Origin: Palaemon carinicauda
Lineage: Eukaryota; Arthropoda; Malacostraca; Decapoda; Palaemonidae
Direction of reading: 5' to 3'
DNA: 64,000 nucleotides
Assembly: GCF_036898095.1 (NCBI RefSeq)
Contig: NC_090757.1
Span: forward strand, 63,371,081 to 63,435,080
Both the position numbers and the translations under genes were made by a program. Positions 39,766-49,949 of the stretch are shown here, piece by piece. The notes under the pieces are model-generated. The model saw only the letters and a program-made list of their open reading frames with translations, was not told the origin of the DNA and searched no databases. Every line of letters begins with the position of its first letter. The stretch's first letter is position 1.

Positions 39766-40109
39766 TGATTTGAATGACGTTGAAAGTACGGTTGAGGAGA
39801 TGTGGCCCCTTTAAAGATGATATACTGTATATCAGAAGTAAGTGCATTTTAAGCTTCTGATATTTCTAAAATAAACTAGAGGGACACTCAGTAGAGAGCG
39901 TGCCTTTGCCACGCCAAGCAGTCTTGCTTTGCTGTTAACTCCACTCAGTACTTGTACTTCGATGTACATCCTTCGTTGATATTTATTATGTATTTTTTTT
40001 TCCTTGCGTAATGTTATCTCAAACAAAAATTAAACTAACAAAGTATTTGCCATTTACTTAACATTCCGATTATTTTCAAAGTACTGCTGCGTACTTGTAC
40101 TTTGATGTA

Positions 40110-40202
40110 CTTTATCAAAAATATTACGGATTTATCCTTGGGTCATAACCAACATGACTATCAAGTTTGGTCAAAATCAGTAAAGTAGCTTTTGCGTAAA
40201 GT
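40110..40202. repeat. Possible repeat tail (GGTCATAACCAACATG...)
   Basis: The wording AACATGACTATCAAGTTTGG followed by TCAAAATCAGTAAAGTAG resembles a motif I recall in many arthropod interspersed repeats. Only one copy lies in this window, so support is weak. Confidence 0.3.
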
Positions 40203-40646
40203 TTCTTTATAACTCTGACCATCCTTTTCATTCAGATCTTCCTGGACAGTTCTATCTTGTTCGTAATACTAGGTAGGCAGTTAATTCTAATAGCCAGGCC
40301 TTCTCCATCATGAGGCTCAATACAACTCAGTATTCTAGAAGTTTTATTCCAGCTGTTACCAAGTTGTGGAGTGATCTTCCTGATTGGGTAGTTGAATCAG
40401 TAGAACTTCAAAAGTTCAAAGTTGGAGCAAATGTTTCTATGTTGACCAGGCCTACATGAGTCGTTTTATATTTTGTATATGACTTATCTGTTTAGACGTT
40501 GTTCCTGTTTTTAGAATGATTTATTGTTACTTTGTTGTCATCATTTATTTATTTCCTTATTTCCTTTCCTCACTGGGCTATTTTTCCCTATTGGAGCCCT
40601 TGGGCTTATAGCATCTTGCTTTTCCAACTAGGGTTGTAGCTTGGCT

Positions 40647-40718
<72 letters not shown>

Positions 40719-40735
40719 AATAAATAAATAATAAC
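40203..40735 (+). mobile_element. LINE-A, 5'-truncated copy with (TAA)n tail
   Basis: It starts abruptly at ATAACTCTGACCATCC inside the LINE-A coding region and continues collinearly with 48,830-49,325 through the stop, the 3' UTR and into (TAA)n/(TAAA)n. The reading frame retains SFIPAVTKLW. 5' truncation is the hallmark of target-primed reverse transcription. Confidence 0.9.
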
Positions 40736-40982
40736 AAAATCGTGTTATTTCCAGTCTGCCTTCCAGGTTCCTCAAATACAATATTTTAAGATACTTTTCG
40801 ACTGAAGTCTTTGCTGGTCTGGATCGAGTTTGTTAAGGTTTGCCAACTTCCATTCATGGAGAAAAGGGCGGATTTGGAAATCTGTCCTTTTTGAAAATAA
40901 CACATACGGGAATGACACTCCGTAAGGCCAATTTTTATTTGTTAAAATACTTTTACAAGAATTTGATGACACGCCTTATTAT

Positions 40983-40983
40983 G

Positions 40984-41020
<37 letters not shown>

Positions 41021-41275
41021 GCCAAGATACAACCCAAGTTGGCTAAACGGGATAATTTAAGCCCAAGGTCTCCAACAATGAAAAATAGCCCAGTGGTGAA
41101 ATGAAATAACGAAATAAATAAACTTCAAGAAAAGTAATGAACAATTAGAATAACATATTTCAAGAACAATAATAACAGGAGAATAGATCTTTCACACATA
41201 TACCATAAAAAGAGACTTATGTTAACCTGTTCAACATGAAAACATTTCTCTGCAAGTTTGAACTTTTGACGAATA
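40983..41275 (-). mobile_element. LINE-A 3' UTR fragment, reversed
   Basis: (ATT)n is followed by the complement of the LINE-A tail (AGCCAAGATACAACCCAAGT, AAATAGCCCAGTGGTGAAAT) and further 3' UTR up to about 41,275. Confidence 0.85.
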
Positions 41276-41417
41276 GTTAGTTTTGTGATTAACGCCATTG
41301 TTTCAACAGTAGATAAACTATTTGGCTATTTCCCGTAAACTTTATGGTTACAGGGAAATCTCACGTGCTAGTGGTTGTCAGTGCGGCCACAGTGGCTACC
41401 AGATGAATTCTATGCTG

Positions 41418-41419
<2 letters not shown>

Positions 41420-41493
<74 letters not shown>
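41420..41493. repeat. (GA)n microsatellite
   Basis: About 37 uninterrupted GA units. Confidence 0.98.
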
Positions 41494-41495
<2 letters not shown>

Positions 41496-41648
41496 ACAAG
41501 AAGTTAAAAGGATTTCGGATGTCTCAAAGACTTTTTAGTCCATTTGCGGAGACTCCATTTGCTCCTAGGTAGAGCTATTTAGTTTAAGTACTTGAGAGTT
41601 CTTGTGATCTTGTCTAACTTATTCTTGAAGTCGTTTACAGTGTTACTG

Positions 41649-41651
<3 letters not shown>

Positions 41652-41720
<69 letters not shown>
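41652..41720. repeat. (GA)n microsatellite
   Basis: GA tract with one AAAG interruption, about 160 bases after the previous one. Confidence 0.98.
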
Positions 41721-42049
41721 GTCCCTTCCTCATATTGCTTAACTGAGAAATAAATAATTGACAATTATCAAAATTTAGTTTTTTATCATTCTATATCTCC
41801 GTATTGTATCACTCGGTTTCTGGATGGTGCAGCATGCTTTTGTTTACTTAATACCACCTCTAGCCATTATCTCGTTGTTGGGGTAGTGCGCGTTATTCGT
41901 CTCATTATCTAATCTACAATCAGCAGATAGTCCGAACATGAGTTTATTGTTTTTTGGGGGGCACTGCTGGATCAAGCCAACGTCTGGCCAGACTTTCTCT
42001 CGATTAAGTGAGAAAATCTGGGGTTTCATTTTATTCAGGGCTACTTTCC
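41721..42049. other. Unassigned stretch
   Basis: No recognisable gene or repeat; the right end may be the diverged start of element B. Confidence 0.5.
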
Positions 42050-42434
42050 TCTTTGTAAAGATAGAAGACAGTTTAGCTATGGTAAGCAGCTCGTCTAACT
42101 CTAAGAGAAGGACACCCCAAAATCAAACTATTGGTCTCTTGTCATGAATAGCCCTATAGCCTCTGCACCACGCTTTTCCACTGTCGTCTTGGGGTAGAAT
42201 TCTCTTGCTTCAGGGTACACTCGGGCACACTATTCTATCTCATTTCTGTTCCTCTTATTTTTTTTTAAGTTTATATATGAAAGATTAATTTTTATGTTGT
42301 GAGTGTTCTTAGAATATTCTATTTTAATTGTTCATTACTTCCCTTCTAGTTTATTTATTTCCTTTTTTCCTTTCCTCCCTGGCTATTTTTCCCTGTTGGA
42401 GCCATCTTGCTTTCCCAACTAGGGTTTTAGCTTA

Positions 42435-42479
<45 letters not shown>
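42050..42479 (+). mobile_element. Element B with LINE-A tail
   Basis: The body (TTTAGCTATGGTAAGCAGCT, GAGAAGGACACCCCAAAATC, GGGTACACTCGGGCACACTA) matches 45,487-45,890 and 52,500-52,910. It is followed by a LINE-A-like terminal segment and (TAA)n at 42,437-42,479. Confidence 0.75.
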
Positions 42480-42779
42480 TGTGTTTTTGGTGCTCTATTG
42501 TATATAATTTCTCTTCGTATTTTTCTCTGTGGGACTGTTAACATTTATTTCTTGCCATTCATTCCCTTTGGTAACTGTCATTTCTTTCTCCTTATTCACT
42601 ATCCACATTTTATTAGTTGTTCTCTTCTTCTCCTTTCTTTGCATTTCATTAATACTGGCATTGATTCCTCGCTATTGTCTTTCCTCATTATTCCTAACAT
42701 TTATTGCCTGCTGTTCTCTAACATTGTTTATGCAAACATCGGCCTCCTGTCATCCTCCTTCGTTAATTCTTACATTGTT

Positions 42780-42950
42780 ACTTCAAAAGTTCAGACTTGC
42801 AGCGAACGTGGTTATGTTGAACTGGCTGAATCAAGTCTCTCTTTATAGTTTATATAATGAAACATCTATTTTAATGCAGCCATTCATAAAAGATTTTATA
42901 TTAATTATTCATTACTTCACTAGCAGTTTATTTATTTTCAAGTGTGAACT
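42780..42950 (+). mobile_element. LINE-A 3' UTR fragment
   Basis: AAAAGTTCAGACTTGCAGCG and the following GTTGAACTGGCTGAATCAAG match the segment around the LINE-A stop codon and early 3' UTR. It is diverged and has no (TAA)n end. Confidence 0.6.
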
Positions 42951-43055
42951 CGTCAATAATGATGGCTAAATATTTAGATAGATATGCACACAGATTCAAC
43001 CCTTCTAACCCCCTCCATCTTACCTAATTATAACACGCTAGTTTTGGTAATTTGT

Positions 43056-43186
<131 letters not shown>

Positions 43187-43214
43187 AGCCTGCCACTTGT
43201 TTTTTATTATGTAG

Positions 43215-43335
43215 GGGCGATTTATTTCCTTTCCTCACTGGTTTATTTTTCCCTGATGGATCCCATATAGGGCTTATAGCATCCTGCTTTTCCAATTAGT
43301 GTTGTAGCTTAACTGGTAGTGACAATGATAATACT
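43215..43335 (+). mobile_element. LINE-A terminal fragment
   Basis: TTTATTTCCTTTCCTCACTG and GCTTATAGCATCCTGCTTTT, then an imperfect (GATAAT) end. Only the last ~110 bases of the element are present, with the tail decayed. Confidence 0.75.
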
Positions 43336-43562
43336 TCTGTTCATTGTTTCACCCCAAAATTACTCCATCTTTGCTGCTTTTCTTCTCCCGTGGCAAGGCT
43401 TTACTTCACCCAACAACAACTGCGTTTAATGATCTACGGATTTGGTTTTATAAGTCACCTTTAAAGGGTATCCCGTAGCAACCGGGAGAGGAACAACCTA
43501 CCTGGCGAAGGTCTTCCTCTTTCGCTAATGTTCTTGTTTAAATGATGGCTTGGTTTGGAACT
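43336..43562. other. Unassigned stretch
   Basis: I see no gene or repeat. Confidence 0.5.
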
Positions 43563-44345
43563 AGAAACGTTGCATTTTTATGAAGAGGCAGAGGAATGTT
43601 GTTTTAGCATTGTAACTAGCAACGTTGCATGTTTTATGAAGAGGCGTTGGAATGTTATTTTAGCATTGTAACTAGCAACGTTGCATGTTTTATGAAGAGG
43701 CAGAGGAATGTTGTTTTAGCATTATTACTAGCAACGTTGCATGTTTCATGAAGAGCCAGAGGAATGTTGTTTTAGCATTATTACTAGCAATGTTGCATGT
43801 TTTATGAAGAGGCAGAAGGAATGTTGTTTTAGCATTATTACTAGCAACGTTGCATGTTTCATGAAGAGGCAGAGGAATGTTGTTTTAGCATTGTAACTAG
43901 CAACGTTGCATGTTTCATGAAGAGGCAGAGGAATGTTGTTTTAGCATTATTACTAGCAACGTTGCATGTTTCATGAAGAGGCAGAGGAATGTTGTTTTAG
44001 CATTGTAACTAGCAACGTTGCATGTTTCATGAAGAGGCAGAGGAATGTTGTTTTAGCATTATTACTAGCAACGTTGCATGTTTTATGAAGAGGCAGAGGA
44101 ATGTTGTTTTAGCATTGTAACTAGCAACGTTGCATGTTTTATGAAGAGGCAGAGGAATGTTGTTTTAGCATTGTAACTAGCAACGTTGCATGTTTCATGA
44201 AGAGGCAGAGGAATGTTGTTTTAGCATTATTACTGGCAACATTGCATGTTTTATGAAGAGCCGTCTGAATGTTGTTTTAGCATTACAACTATTAACATTG
44301 TATGTGTTATGAATAGGCGTTAGAATGTTGTTTTAGTATTTTAAC
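43563..44345. repeat. 56-bp minisatellite, about 14 copies
   Basis: The unit includes AACGTTGCATGTTTTATGAA, GAGGCAGAGGAATGTTG and TTTTAGCATTGTAACTAGC. Two variants, GCATTGTAACTAGC and GCATTATTACTAGC, are mixed along the array and partly alternate. The outer copies are more diverged than the middle ones. No promoter or gene is evident within it. Confidence 0.95.
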
Positions 44346-44372
44346 TTCTTGAATGAGGTCAGGTATGAAAAA

Positions 44373-44852
44373 ATATTCTCTGGTAAAGAGTGCTGCAGCT
44401 GAGTTGTTACCAAGAAGGTATTCCATACCCAGTAATGATTTTTTACCCGTAATTAAGAATTTTATTTATAATAATTGGCAACAGCATTGGGATAGTTTAC
44501 TTGAAAATAAGTTGAGAGAAATAAGCAATGTCATATCCCCTTTTGGGGTTTAACAGGATGCCCCGAAAGTACGAGAATACTCTTTGTAGTCTCCGTATTG
44601 GTCACACTCGGATGACAGGAATTTTTGCTGGCTGGCCAACATCAACCATATTGCGACGACTGTTTGGTACCATCGACAGTGAGGCATTTGTTAACCGAAT
44701 ACCCCACATATAATAGTGAGAGAAATGGATATCTATTTGAGGCTGGAAGTGAGGATGGCAGGTTCATCCTTGCCAATATTCTTGGACATGATGTGTCTTA
44801 CCATGCTAGTGGTATTTTTAGCTTCATTTCAGGTCTTCTGAAAAAAATATAA
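44373..44852 (+). pseudogene. Non-LTR element C-terminal zinc-knuckle region, broken
   Basis: Three forward frames in order (first to about 44,553, second to about 44,625, third to 44,852) give FIYNNWQQHWDSLLENKLRE, then YENTLCSLRIGHTRMT, then QPYCDDC with TVRHLLTEYPTYNSERN and a final stop. This is the tail after the RNase H region in Jockey/I-type non-LTR elements, where the pattern C..C...H.L..C.Y binds zinc. The last cysteine position is Tyr here. Two frame changes make it non-functional. The upstream polymerase is absent, so it is a 5'-truncated insertion. Confidence 0.75.
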
Positions 44853-45345
44853 CTTTTAAAATGACATCTTTGCTTTTATGATTTTAATCGAATACTCTTT
44901 TATTTTTTATTTACAATAAACGATATCAGCGTCAATGACCTTAGATGTCAGGATGCCAGGAAACCTCAAATTGATCAATCGTAAAATAGTATGCATTACT
45001 TAAAATTCAAGGTCTTCTGTACTCTCATGCTGCTATATCCGCATATTTATAAATCATTGTATTTTCTTTAATAATCAAATATGTGTGTCGGCGCTCGTTA
45101 AACGTTTTTAAAAGTATCTGTTTTGTACATATTCAAGTTATTGTTTTCAATATTCAAATGCACGTATTTCTGTGAATAATGCGCATTTACAGAAATGATC
45201 AATTCTTAAATGCCAGTTTTGAATATCCATGCAAATTGTATGCATTATTTAAATAACTCTCCTTATTATCTAAGCACAGGTATATCTGCAATTCGGGATT
45301 TAGAGAAATACCTTCAATATTTACCTCCGCATCAGCTGCAGTTCA
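44853..45345. other. Unassigned AT-rich stretch
   Basis: I see no gene, RNA gene or known repeat. Confidence 0.5.
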
Positions 45346-45401
<56 letters not shown>

Positions 45402-45480
45402 GCGAAGCTACGGCCTTAGATGGAAAAGCAGGATGATATAAGCCCAAGGGCTCCAGCATGAAAAATAGCCCAGTGAAGAA
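45346..45480 (-). mobile_element. LINE-A terminal fragment, reversed
   Basis: (ATT)n at 45,346-45,401 is followed by the complement of the LINE-A terminus (AGCGAAGCTACGGCCTTAGA, AGCCCAAGGGCTCCAGC) as far as AAAAATAGCCCAGTGAAG. Confidence 0.85.
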
Positions 45481-45486
45481 AGAGAG

Positions 45487-45890
45487 GTATTGGATCCTTT
45501 GACTGGCCAGACAGTAATGCATTGGATCCCTCTTTCTGGTCACGGCTTATTTTTTCTTTGCCTATACTTACACAGAATAGTTTGGCCTATTCTTTACATA
45601 TTCTCGTCTTTCCTCATACACCTGACAACAATGAGATACTTAACACTTCTTCACCCAAGGGGTTAATTACTGTACTGCAATTTGTTCCGTGTACTTTCTT
45701 CTTGGTAAGGGTAGAAGAGACTCTTTAGCTGTGGTAAGCAGCTCTTCTAAGAGAAGGACACTCCAAAATTAAACCACTGTTCTCTAGTCTTGGGTAGTGC
45801 CATAGCCAATGTACCATGGTCTTCCACTGTCTTGGGTTGGAGTTCTCTTGCTTGAGGGTACACTCAGGCACACTATTCTATCTTTTTTTT
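45487..45890 (+). mobile_element. Element B body, tail replaced
   Basis: This matches 52,500-52,905 along its length, from GGATCCTTTGACTGGCCAGA to CACACTATTCTATC, then runs into a T-rich stretch instead of the LINE-A tail. It begins within a few bases of the reversed LINE-A fragment. Confidence 0.75.
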
Positions 45891-46212
45891 TTCTTTCTTT
45901 TTTCTTCCGCTTGTTTTTTTGAAATGGTGTGTTGGGCAGGCTTAATAGAAGGGCCATGGATGCCTGGTGGTTAACAGGAGGTTGTCTTTTCCTTTTTCTG
46001 ATTATTTTTCTTCTCAAAACCATCCTTACTGTCCTCCCTTCAGTTGAAGTGGCTATCCTGGAGGGTATTTAGCCTTGCATGGTGTATCGGCTCCTCCATG
46101 TTGACCAGTTTTTCCGACTTGTTACTATAGTCTATGGGTATCATCAATCACTTTGTTTATAATTCTGTACGTATTGTTTTTGTTATAATTCTTGTTAATC
46201 TAGTTTTTAAGT

Positions 46213-47730
46213 ATGATGTCTTTTTGGTTTCTATTGATTCTTATGCTGTGTGGAGACATTGAGCGAAATCCGGGACCAGTACGTCCTAGATTTCGTCAAT
46301 GTCGTCTTCTGTATTGCAATATTCGTGGTCTTCATGCAAATATCCAAGACCTTACAGTTGCGTCCAGACAGTATGATATTCTTTTGTGCTCAGAAACTTT
46401 GGTTTCTAATATGAGGCACCCATCTGAGCTCCTTATAACTGGTTTTAAGAAGCCAATAATGTTGAAACGTGATGCCATCCCTAGGGCCAGGGGAATGGCG
46501 GTGTATATTAGGACCGAGTACCCTGCTTCTCATAAGTCCTGCTATCAATGTGGATGTCATGAGATTCAGGTAATAAAAGTTTGTGGCAGGCATAACAACT
46601 TTTATTTGTGTTCGATCTACCGGAATCCAGACATAGATGATTCTATCTTCGATTGTCTTCTTACCATTATGGCTAAGATACAAGAAGATGATAGAAAGGC
46701 TTCTTTTGTCTTTGTTGGTGATTTTTATGCTCACCATAGGGAGTGGTTAAGTTCTATCTCTCCTACCGATCGCCATGGCTTAAGAGCTTTAGACTTTGCC
46801 TCTGAATCAGGCTGTGAGCAAATCATAAATGAAGCTACTCACAGGTCTGGTAATTGCTTGGACCTCGTATACACTGACTCCCCTGGCGTTATAACTAGTA
46901 AGGTTGGTTCTCCAATCGGGACATCTGATCATGCCTTGATTTCATTATTAGTGAAGACTGAGCAGCCTGTCCCTGATATATCATATTCTTGTAAAATTTA
47001 TATGAAATCCCAAGCAGACTGGAATGGGATTTTACATGATCTTTTGTGCTTGAATTGGTCACAATTATATAATAGTGTAGATCCTGTTGTCCCTTTGAAT
47101 GAGAATCTAGTCAACATAATTGATAGGCGTATCCCTTCTCGTGTGCTAAGGTACCGAGTGAAGGACAAACCGTGGTTCAATGATGATTGTAGACGTGCTT
47201 ATTTGGATAAACAGGAGGCCTATCATCTTTGGAAGGGTAACAGATCAGATTTGACCTGGAACAACTATACTCAGCTTCGAGCTTTTGCTCAGAGAGTTTA
47301 TGCCTCAACTGAAAAGAAGTACAATTTAACCATAAAAGAAACACTTTCTGGTACAACTCAGGAACATAAATGGTGGCCTACCCTTAAATCTGCACTCTTT
47401 GGTGTAGATGCAACAGTTCCTCCTTTACTTAAACCAGATGGCTCAGTCACTCACTGTCCAAAGGAAAAGGCAACCCTTTTGGCTGATGTTTTTGACAGTA
47501 AACAGAGTAATGAAAAACTTGAACTTCCTCATTCCTGTTTTCCTGAGGCTAAATTAACTAGTTTAGCTTTTCGATCTCGTGAGATTAAAGCTCTGTTGGT
47601 GGACCTTGATGCTTATGGAGGTGTAGACCCAAATGGTATTTTTCCTTTGTTTTTTTATAAAGACAGCAGATTTCTTAGCTCCAAAGTTATCTGTTATTTT
47701 GCGCAAGTTAGCAAGAAGAGGAGCTTTTAG
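46213..47730 (+). CDS. LINE-A N-terminal part: 2A-like motif plus APE endonuclease
   Basis: The frame encodes 505 residues and starts at the first ATG after an in-frame TAG at 46,201. Residues 1-13 are hydrophobic (WFLLILMLC). They lead directly into GDIERNPGP (residues 14-22), a match to the 2A consensus D.E.NPGP, at which ribosomes skip the bond before the last Pro. An APE-type endonuclease follows: CNIRG near 35, SET with the catalytic Glu near 60, GDF at about 169-171 and SDH at about 237-239. The family GDFN motif has Tyr instead of Asn at residue 172 (codon 46,726-46,728, AAT to TAT would be one change), which probably weakens cleavage. The polymerase N-terminal motif with Asp-Pro-Asn-Gly lies near 475. 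A frame change in a T run near 47,645 ends the frame early. Confidence 0.85.
   Translation: MMSFWFLLILMLCGDIERNPGPVRPRFRQCRLLYCNIRGLHANIQDLTVASRQYDILLCSETLVSNMRHPSELLITGFKKPIMLKRDAIPRARGMAVYIRTEYPASHKSCYQCGCHEIQVIKVCGRHNNFYLCSIYRNPDIDDSIFDCLLTIMAKIQEDDRKASFVFVGDFYAHHREWLSSISPTDRHGLRALDFASESGCEQIINEATHRSGNCLDLVYTDSPGVITSKVGSPIGTSDHALISLLVKTEQPVPDISYSCKIYMKSQADWNGILHDLLCLNWSQLYNSVDPVVPLNENLVNIIDRRIPSRVLRYRVKDKPWFNDDCRRAYLDKQEAYHLWKGNRSDLTWNNYTQLRAFAQRVYASTEKKYNLTIKETLSGTTQEHKWWPTLKSALFGVDATVPPLLKPDGSVTHCPKEKATLLADVFDSKQSNEKLELPHSCFPEAKLTSLAFRSREIKALLVDLDAYGGVDPNGIFPLFFYKDSRFLSSKVICYFAQVSKKRSF
46255..46278 (+). other. 2A-like ribosome-skipping motif
   Basis: Codons for D-I-E-R-N-P-G-P, preceded by C-G. 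The skip would fall between Gly21 and Pro22, releasing a 21-residue hydrophobic leader. In sea urchin non-LTR elements, similar N-terminal 2A sequences are reported and may act in alternative targeting. Function here is inferred. Confidence 0.8.
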
Positions 47731-47901
47731 CACTAGTTGGAGAATTGGTAATGTTACTCCTCTATGTAAATGTGTTTGTGGTAGCTCAAGTCCCACTGAT
47801 TACCGCCCAATTTCCATAATTCCCTATTATCTAAAGTTTTTGAACGTCTACTGGCAAAACGTCTTGATAGGTTTGATGAAGGTAATCATATATTCTCTAG
47901 T
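47633..47901 (+). pseudogene. LINE-A frame-shifted segment of the RT N-terminal region
   Basis: The coding signal runs in frame 2 from about 47,645, giving KTADFLAPKLSVILRKLARR, then WRIGNVTPLCK and DYRPISI, which are standard early RT motifs. It returns to frame 1 at about 47,825-47,830 with KVFERLLAK. Two single-base indels, the first in or near a T7 run, explain both changes. They could be real mutations or sequencing errors in homopolymers. Confidence 0.75.
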
Positions 47902-49080
47902 TTGCAATTTGGTTTTCGTAAAGGCCTTGGAGCATGTGATGCCCTTCTTACAATCTTCAATGCTGTACAGAAATCCCTTGATAGTGGTCGGGAAGTTCGT
48001 ATGATTGGCCTTGATTTTAGTGCTGCCTTTGACCGTGTTAATCATGAGGCACTTGTTTTCAAACTGAAACAGTTGGGAGTGGGTGGGTCGTTTCTTAGCA
48101 TTATTATTGATTTTTTAAGTAATAGATCTCAAAGAGTTGTTGTTGATGGGCACCATAGTAATTATAGGAATGTGATATCCGGTGTTCCACAGGGTAGTGT
48201 TCTTGGCCCATTACTTTTCATACTATATACACATGACATGTGGTTTGGCCTTGAAAACAAGCTTGTTGCATATGCAGATGATGCTACTCTCTTTGCATCA
48301 ATTCCATCCCCTGAATGTAGATCTAGGGTTGGTGAATCCCTTAATAGAGATTTAGCTAGAATTAGTGCATGGTGCAAATTATGGGGTATGAAGTTGAATC
48401 CTAACAAAACTCAAAGTATGATTGTAAGTAGGTCAAGGACGGTGGCTCCTCAACATGCGGATCTCAGTATTGATAATGTTTCTTTAAATATGTATGACTC
48501 TTTCAAAATTTTAGGTGTGATTCTCGACAGTAAATTTACTTTTGAGAAACATATAAGGTCTGTGTCTTCTTCAATTGCACAAGAAATAGGCTTATTGAGA
48601 AAGTCTTTCAAGATTTTCGGTGATCAATCTATTCTGAAGAAGTGTTTTAATCCTTTCATTCTACCTTGTTTTAAGTTTTGTTCTCCTGTCTGGTCTTCAG
48701 CTGCTGATTCTCATCTTAATTTGTTGGACAGAAACTTACGGTCTATTAAATTTCTTATTCCTGATCTAGATATTAATCTCTGGCACCGTCGTTCAATTAG
48801 TTCATTATGCATATTGCATAAGATTTTTCATAACTCTGACCATCCTTTACATTCAGATCTCCCTGGACAATTCTATCCTGTTCATAATACTAGGCAGGCA
48901 GTTAATTCTAATAGCCAGGCCTTCTCCATCACGAGGCTCAATACTACGCAGTACTCTAGAAGTTTTATTCCAGCTGTTACCAAGTTGTGGAATGATCTTC
49001 CTAATCGGGTGGTTGAATCAGTAGAACTTCAAAAGTTCAAAGTTGGAGCAAATGCTTTTTTGTTGACCAGGCAGACATGA
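47902..49080 (+). CDS. LINE-A reverse transcriptase, C-terminal part
   Basis: About 392 residues remain open to the stop at 49,078-49,080. Visible RT motifs are FGFRKG, LDFSAAFDRVNHEAL (motif A Asp), GVPQGSVLGPLLF (motif B) and YADDA (motif C, codons 48,271-48,285), followed by GMKLNPNKT and LGVILD. The thumb and tail include LWNDLP near the end, a feature of CR1-like and related elements. No RNase H domain follows. The frame begins in mid-domain because of the upstream indel, so it is not an independent gene. In an intact copy, EN and RT would form one protein after the 2A skip. Confidence 0.88.
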   Translation: MQFGFRKGLGACDALLTIFNAVQKSLDSGREVRMIGLDFSAAFDRVNHEALVFKLKQLGVGGSFLSIIIDFLSNRSQRVVVDGHHSNYRNVISGVPQGSVLGPLLFILYTHDMWFGLENKLVAYADDATLFASIPSPECRSRVGESLNRDLARISAWCKLWGMKLNPNKTQSMIVSRSRTVAPQHADLSIDNVSLNMYDSFKILGVILDSKFTFEKHIRSVSSSIAQEIGLLRKSFKIFGDQSILKKCFNPFILPCFKFCSPVWSSAADSHLNLLDRNLRSIKFLIPDLDINLWHRRSISSLCILHKIFHNSDHPLHSDLPGQFYPVHNTRQAVNSNSQAFSITRLNTTQYSRSFIPAVTKLWNDLPNRVVESVELQKFKVGANAFLLTRQT

Positions 49081-49305
49081 GTCTTTTTATAATTTATTTA
49101 TGACATATTTGTTTTTGATGTTGTTAATAGTTTATATATGACATGTCTGTTTTGACATTGTTACTTATTTTAGAATGATTTATTGTTAATCTGTTCTCTT
49201 CATTTATTTATTTCCTTATTTCCTTTCCTCACTGTGCTATTTTTCCCTGTTGGAGCCCCTGGGCTTATAGCATCTTGCTTTTCCAACTAGGGTTGTAGCT
49301 TGGAT

Positions 49306-49325
49306 AGTAATAATAATAATAATAA
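49306..49325 (+). repeat. (TAA)n tail of LINE-A
   Basis: The TAA repeat follows the conserved terminal words AACTAGGGTTGTAGCTTGG. Equivalent repeats at the ends of other copies vary in length. Confidence 0.9.
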
Positions 49326-49420
49326 GAAGTAATGAACAATTAAAATAAAATATTTCAAGAAGAATAACAACATTAAATTAGATCTTTCATATATAAACTA
49401 TAACAACTTCCTCTATTCAA
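49326..49420 (-). mobile_element. LINE-A 3' UTR fragment, reversed
   Basis: AGTAATGAACAATTAAAATA and ATATTTCAAGAAGAATAAC resemble 41,135-41,215, which is the complement of a diverged LINE-A 3' UTR. It follows the tail of the longest copy directly. Confidence 0.6.
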
Positions 49421-49484
49421 ATTAATATGTTCAAAATTCATATGCAGTTGTGTCTGTAAATATGTAATAATAGAATAGTTGGTA

Positions 49485-49640
49485 GCCTATTGGAAACGTC
49501 CCTGCCTAGCGATCTCCCCGTCTGGGGTTCTAGTCCCGCTCAAGTTTGGTAGTTTCTTTTAGAGTCTACAACCTCACCATCCATGTGGGCTAAGGATTGG
49601 GGGTTTTGGGGAACCTCTAAGTCTACCCGCTGTGTCATCA
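49485..49640 (+). mobile_element. tRNA-derived SINE
   Basis: The left part has AGCCTATTGGAAACGTCCCT (A-box-like) and the right part GGTTCTAGTCCCGC (B-box-like), then CAACCTCACCATCCATGTGG and a GGGGGTTTTGGGG run. The same sequence occurs at 57,930-58,188. Promoter boxes are those of RNA polymerase III SINEs; it is not a functional tRNA, since the stems do not close. Confidence 0.75.
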
Positions 49641-49880
49641 GGAAAAGTGCAACTTAAGAAATTATAAAATATAATAAACTGAGGAGCAAGACTGATAAAA
49701 GGTGTCCCATCCTCGAGAGAGGATCACTGCTACACCAATTGAGTTACACTGGGTGCTTATTAAAGCAATAGTTTATAATATGTACTGTAACCCATCAAGT
49801 TATCAGAATCGGACGTCCAAAATATCTAAGAGAATTGCTACATATTGTGTAGCCAACAAATCGTGTTGACACGAGAATAC

Positions 49881-49881
<1 letters not shown>

Positions 49882-49949
<68 letters not shown>

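Larger units (their letters stand above)
46020..49325 (+). mobile_element. LINE-A, near-complete non-LTR retrotransposon
   Basis: This is the longest copy of the family: a putative 5' UTR (about 46,020-46,212), an endonuclease/reverse-transcriptase coding region (46,213-49,080) and a 3' UTR ending in (TAA)n at 49,306-49,325. The 5' boundary is not defined, because no target-site duplication can be found with confidence. Shorter copies elsewhere in the window start at various internal points, as expected for 5' truncation. The domain order is EN then RT, with no separate nucleic-acid-binding ORF visible upstream. The clade is probably within the CR1/L2/Crack group on general look, but a tree is required. 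Confidence 0.85.

Noticed and set aside
42498..42969. Two overlapping forward frames of 116 and 146 codons
   Set aside because: Low-complexity, hydrophobic AT-rich translation overlapping a LINE-A 3' UTR fragment, with no motif.
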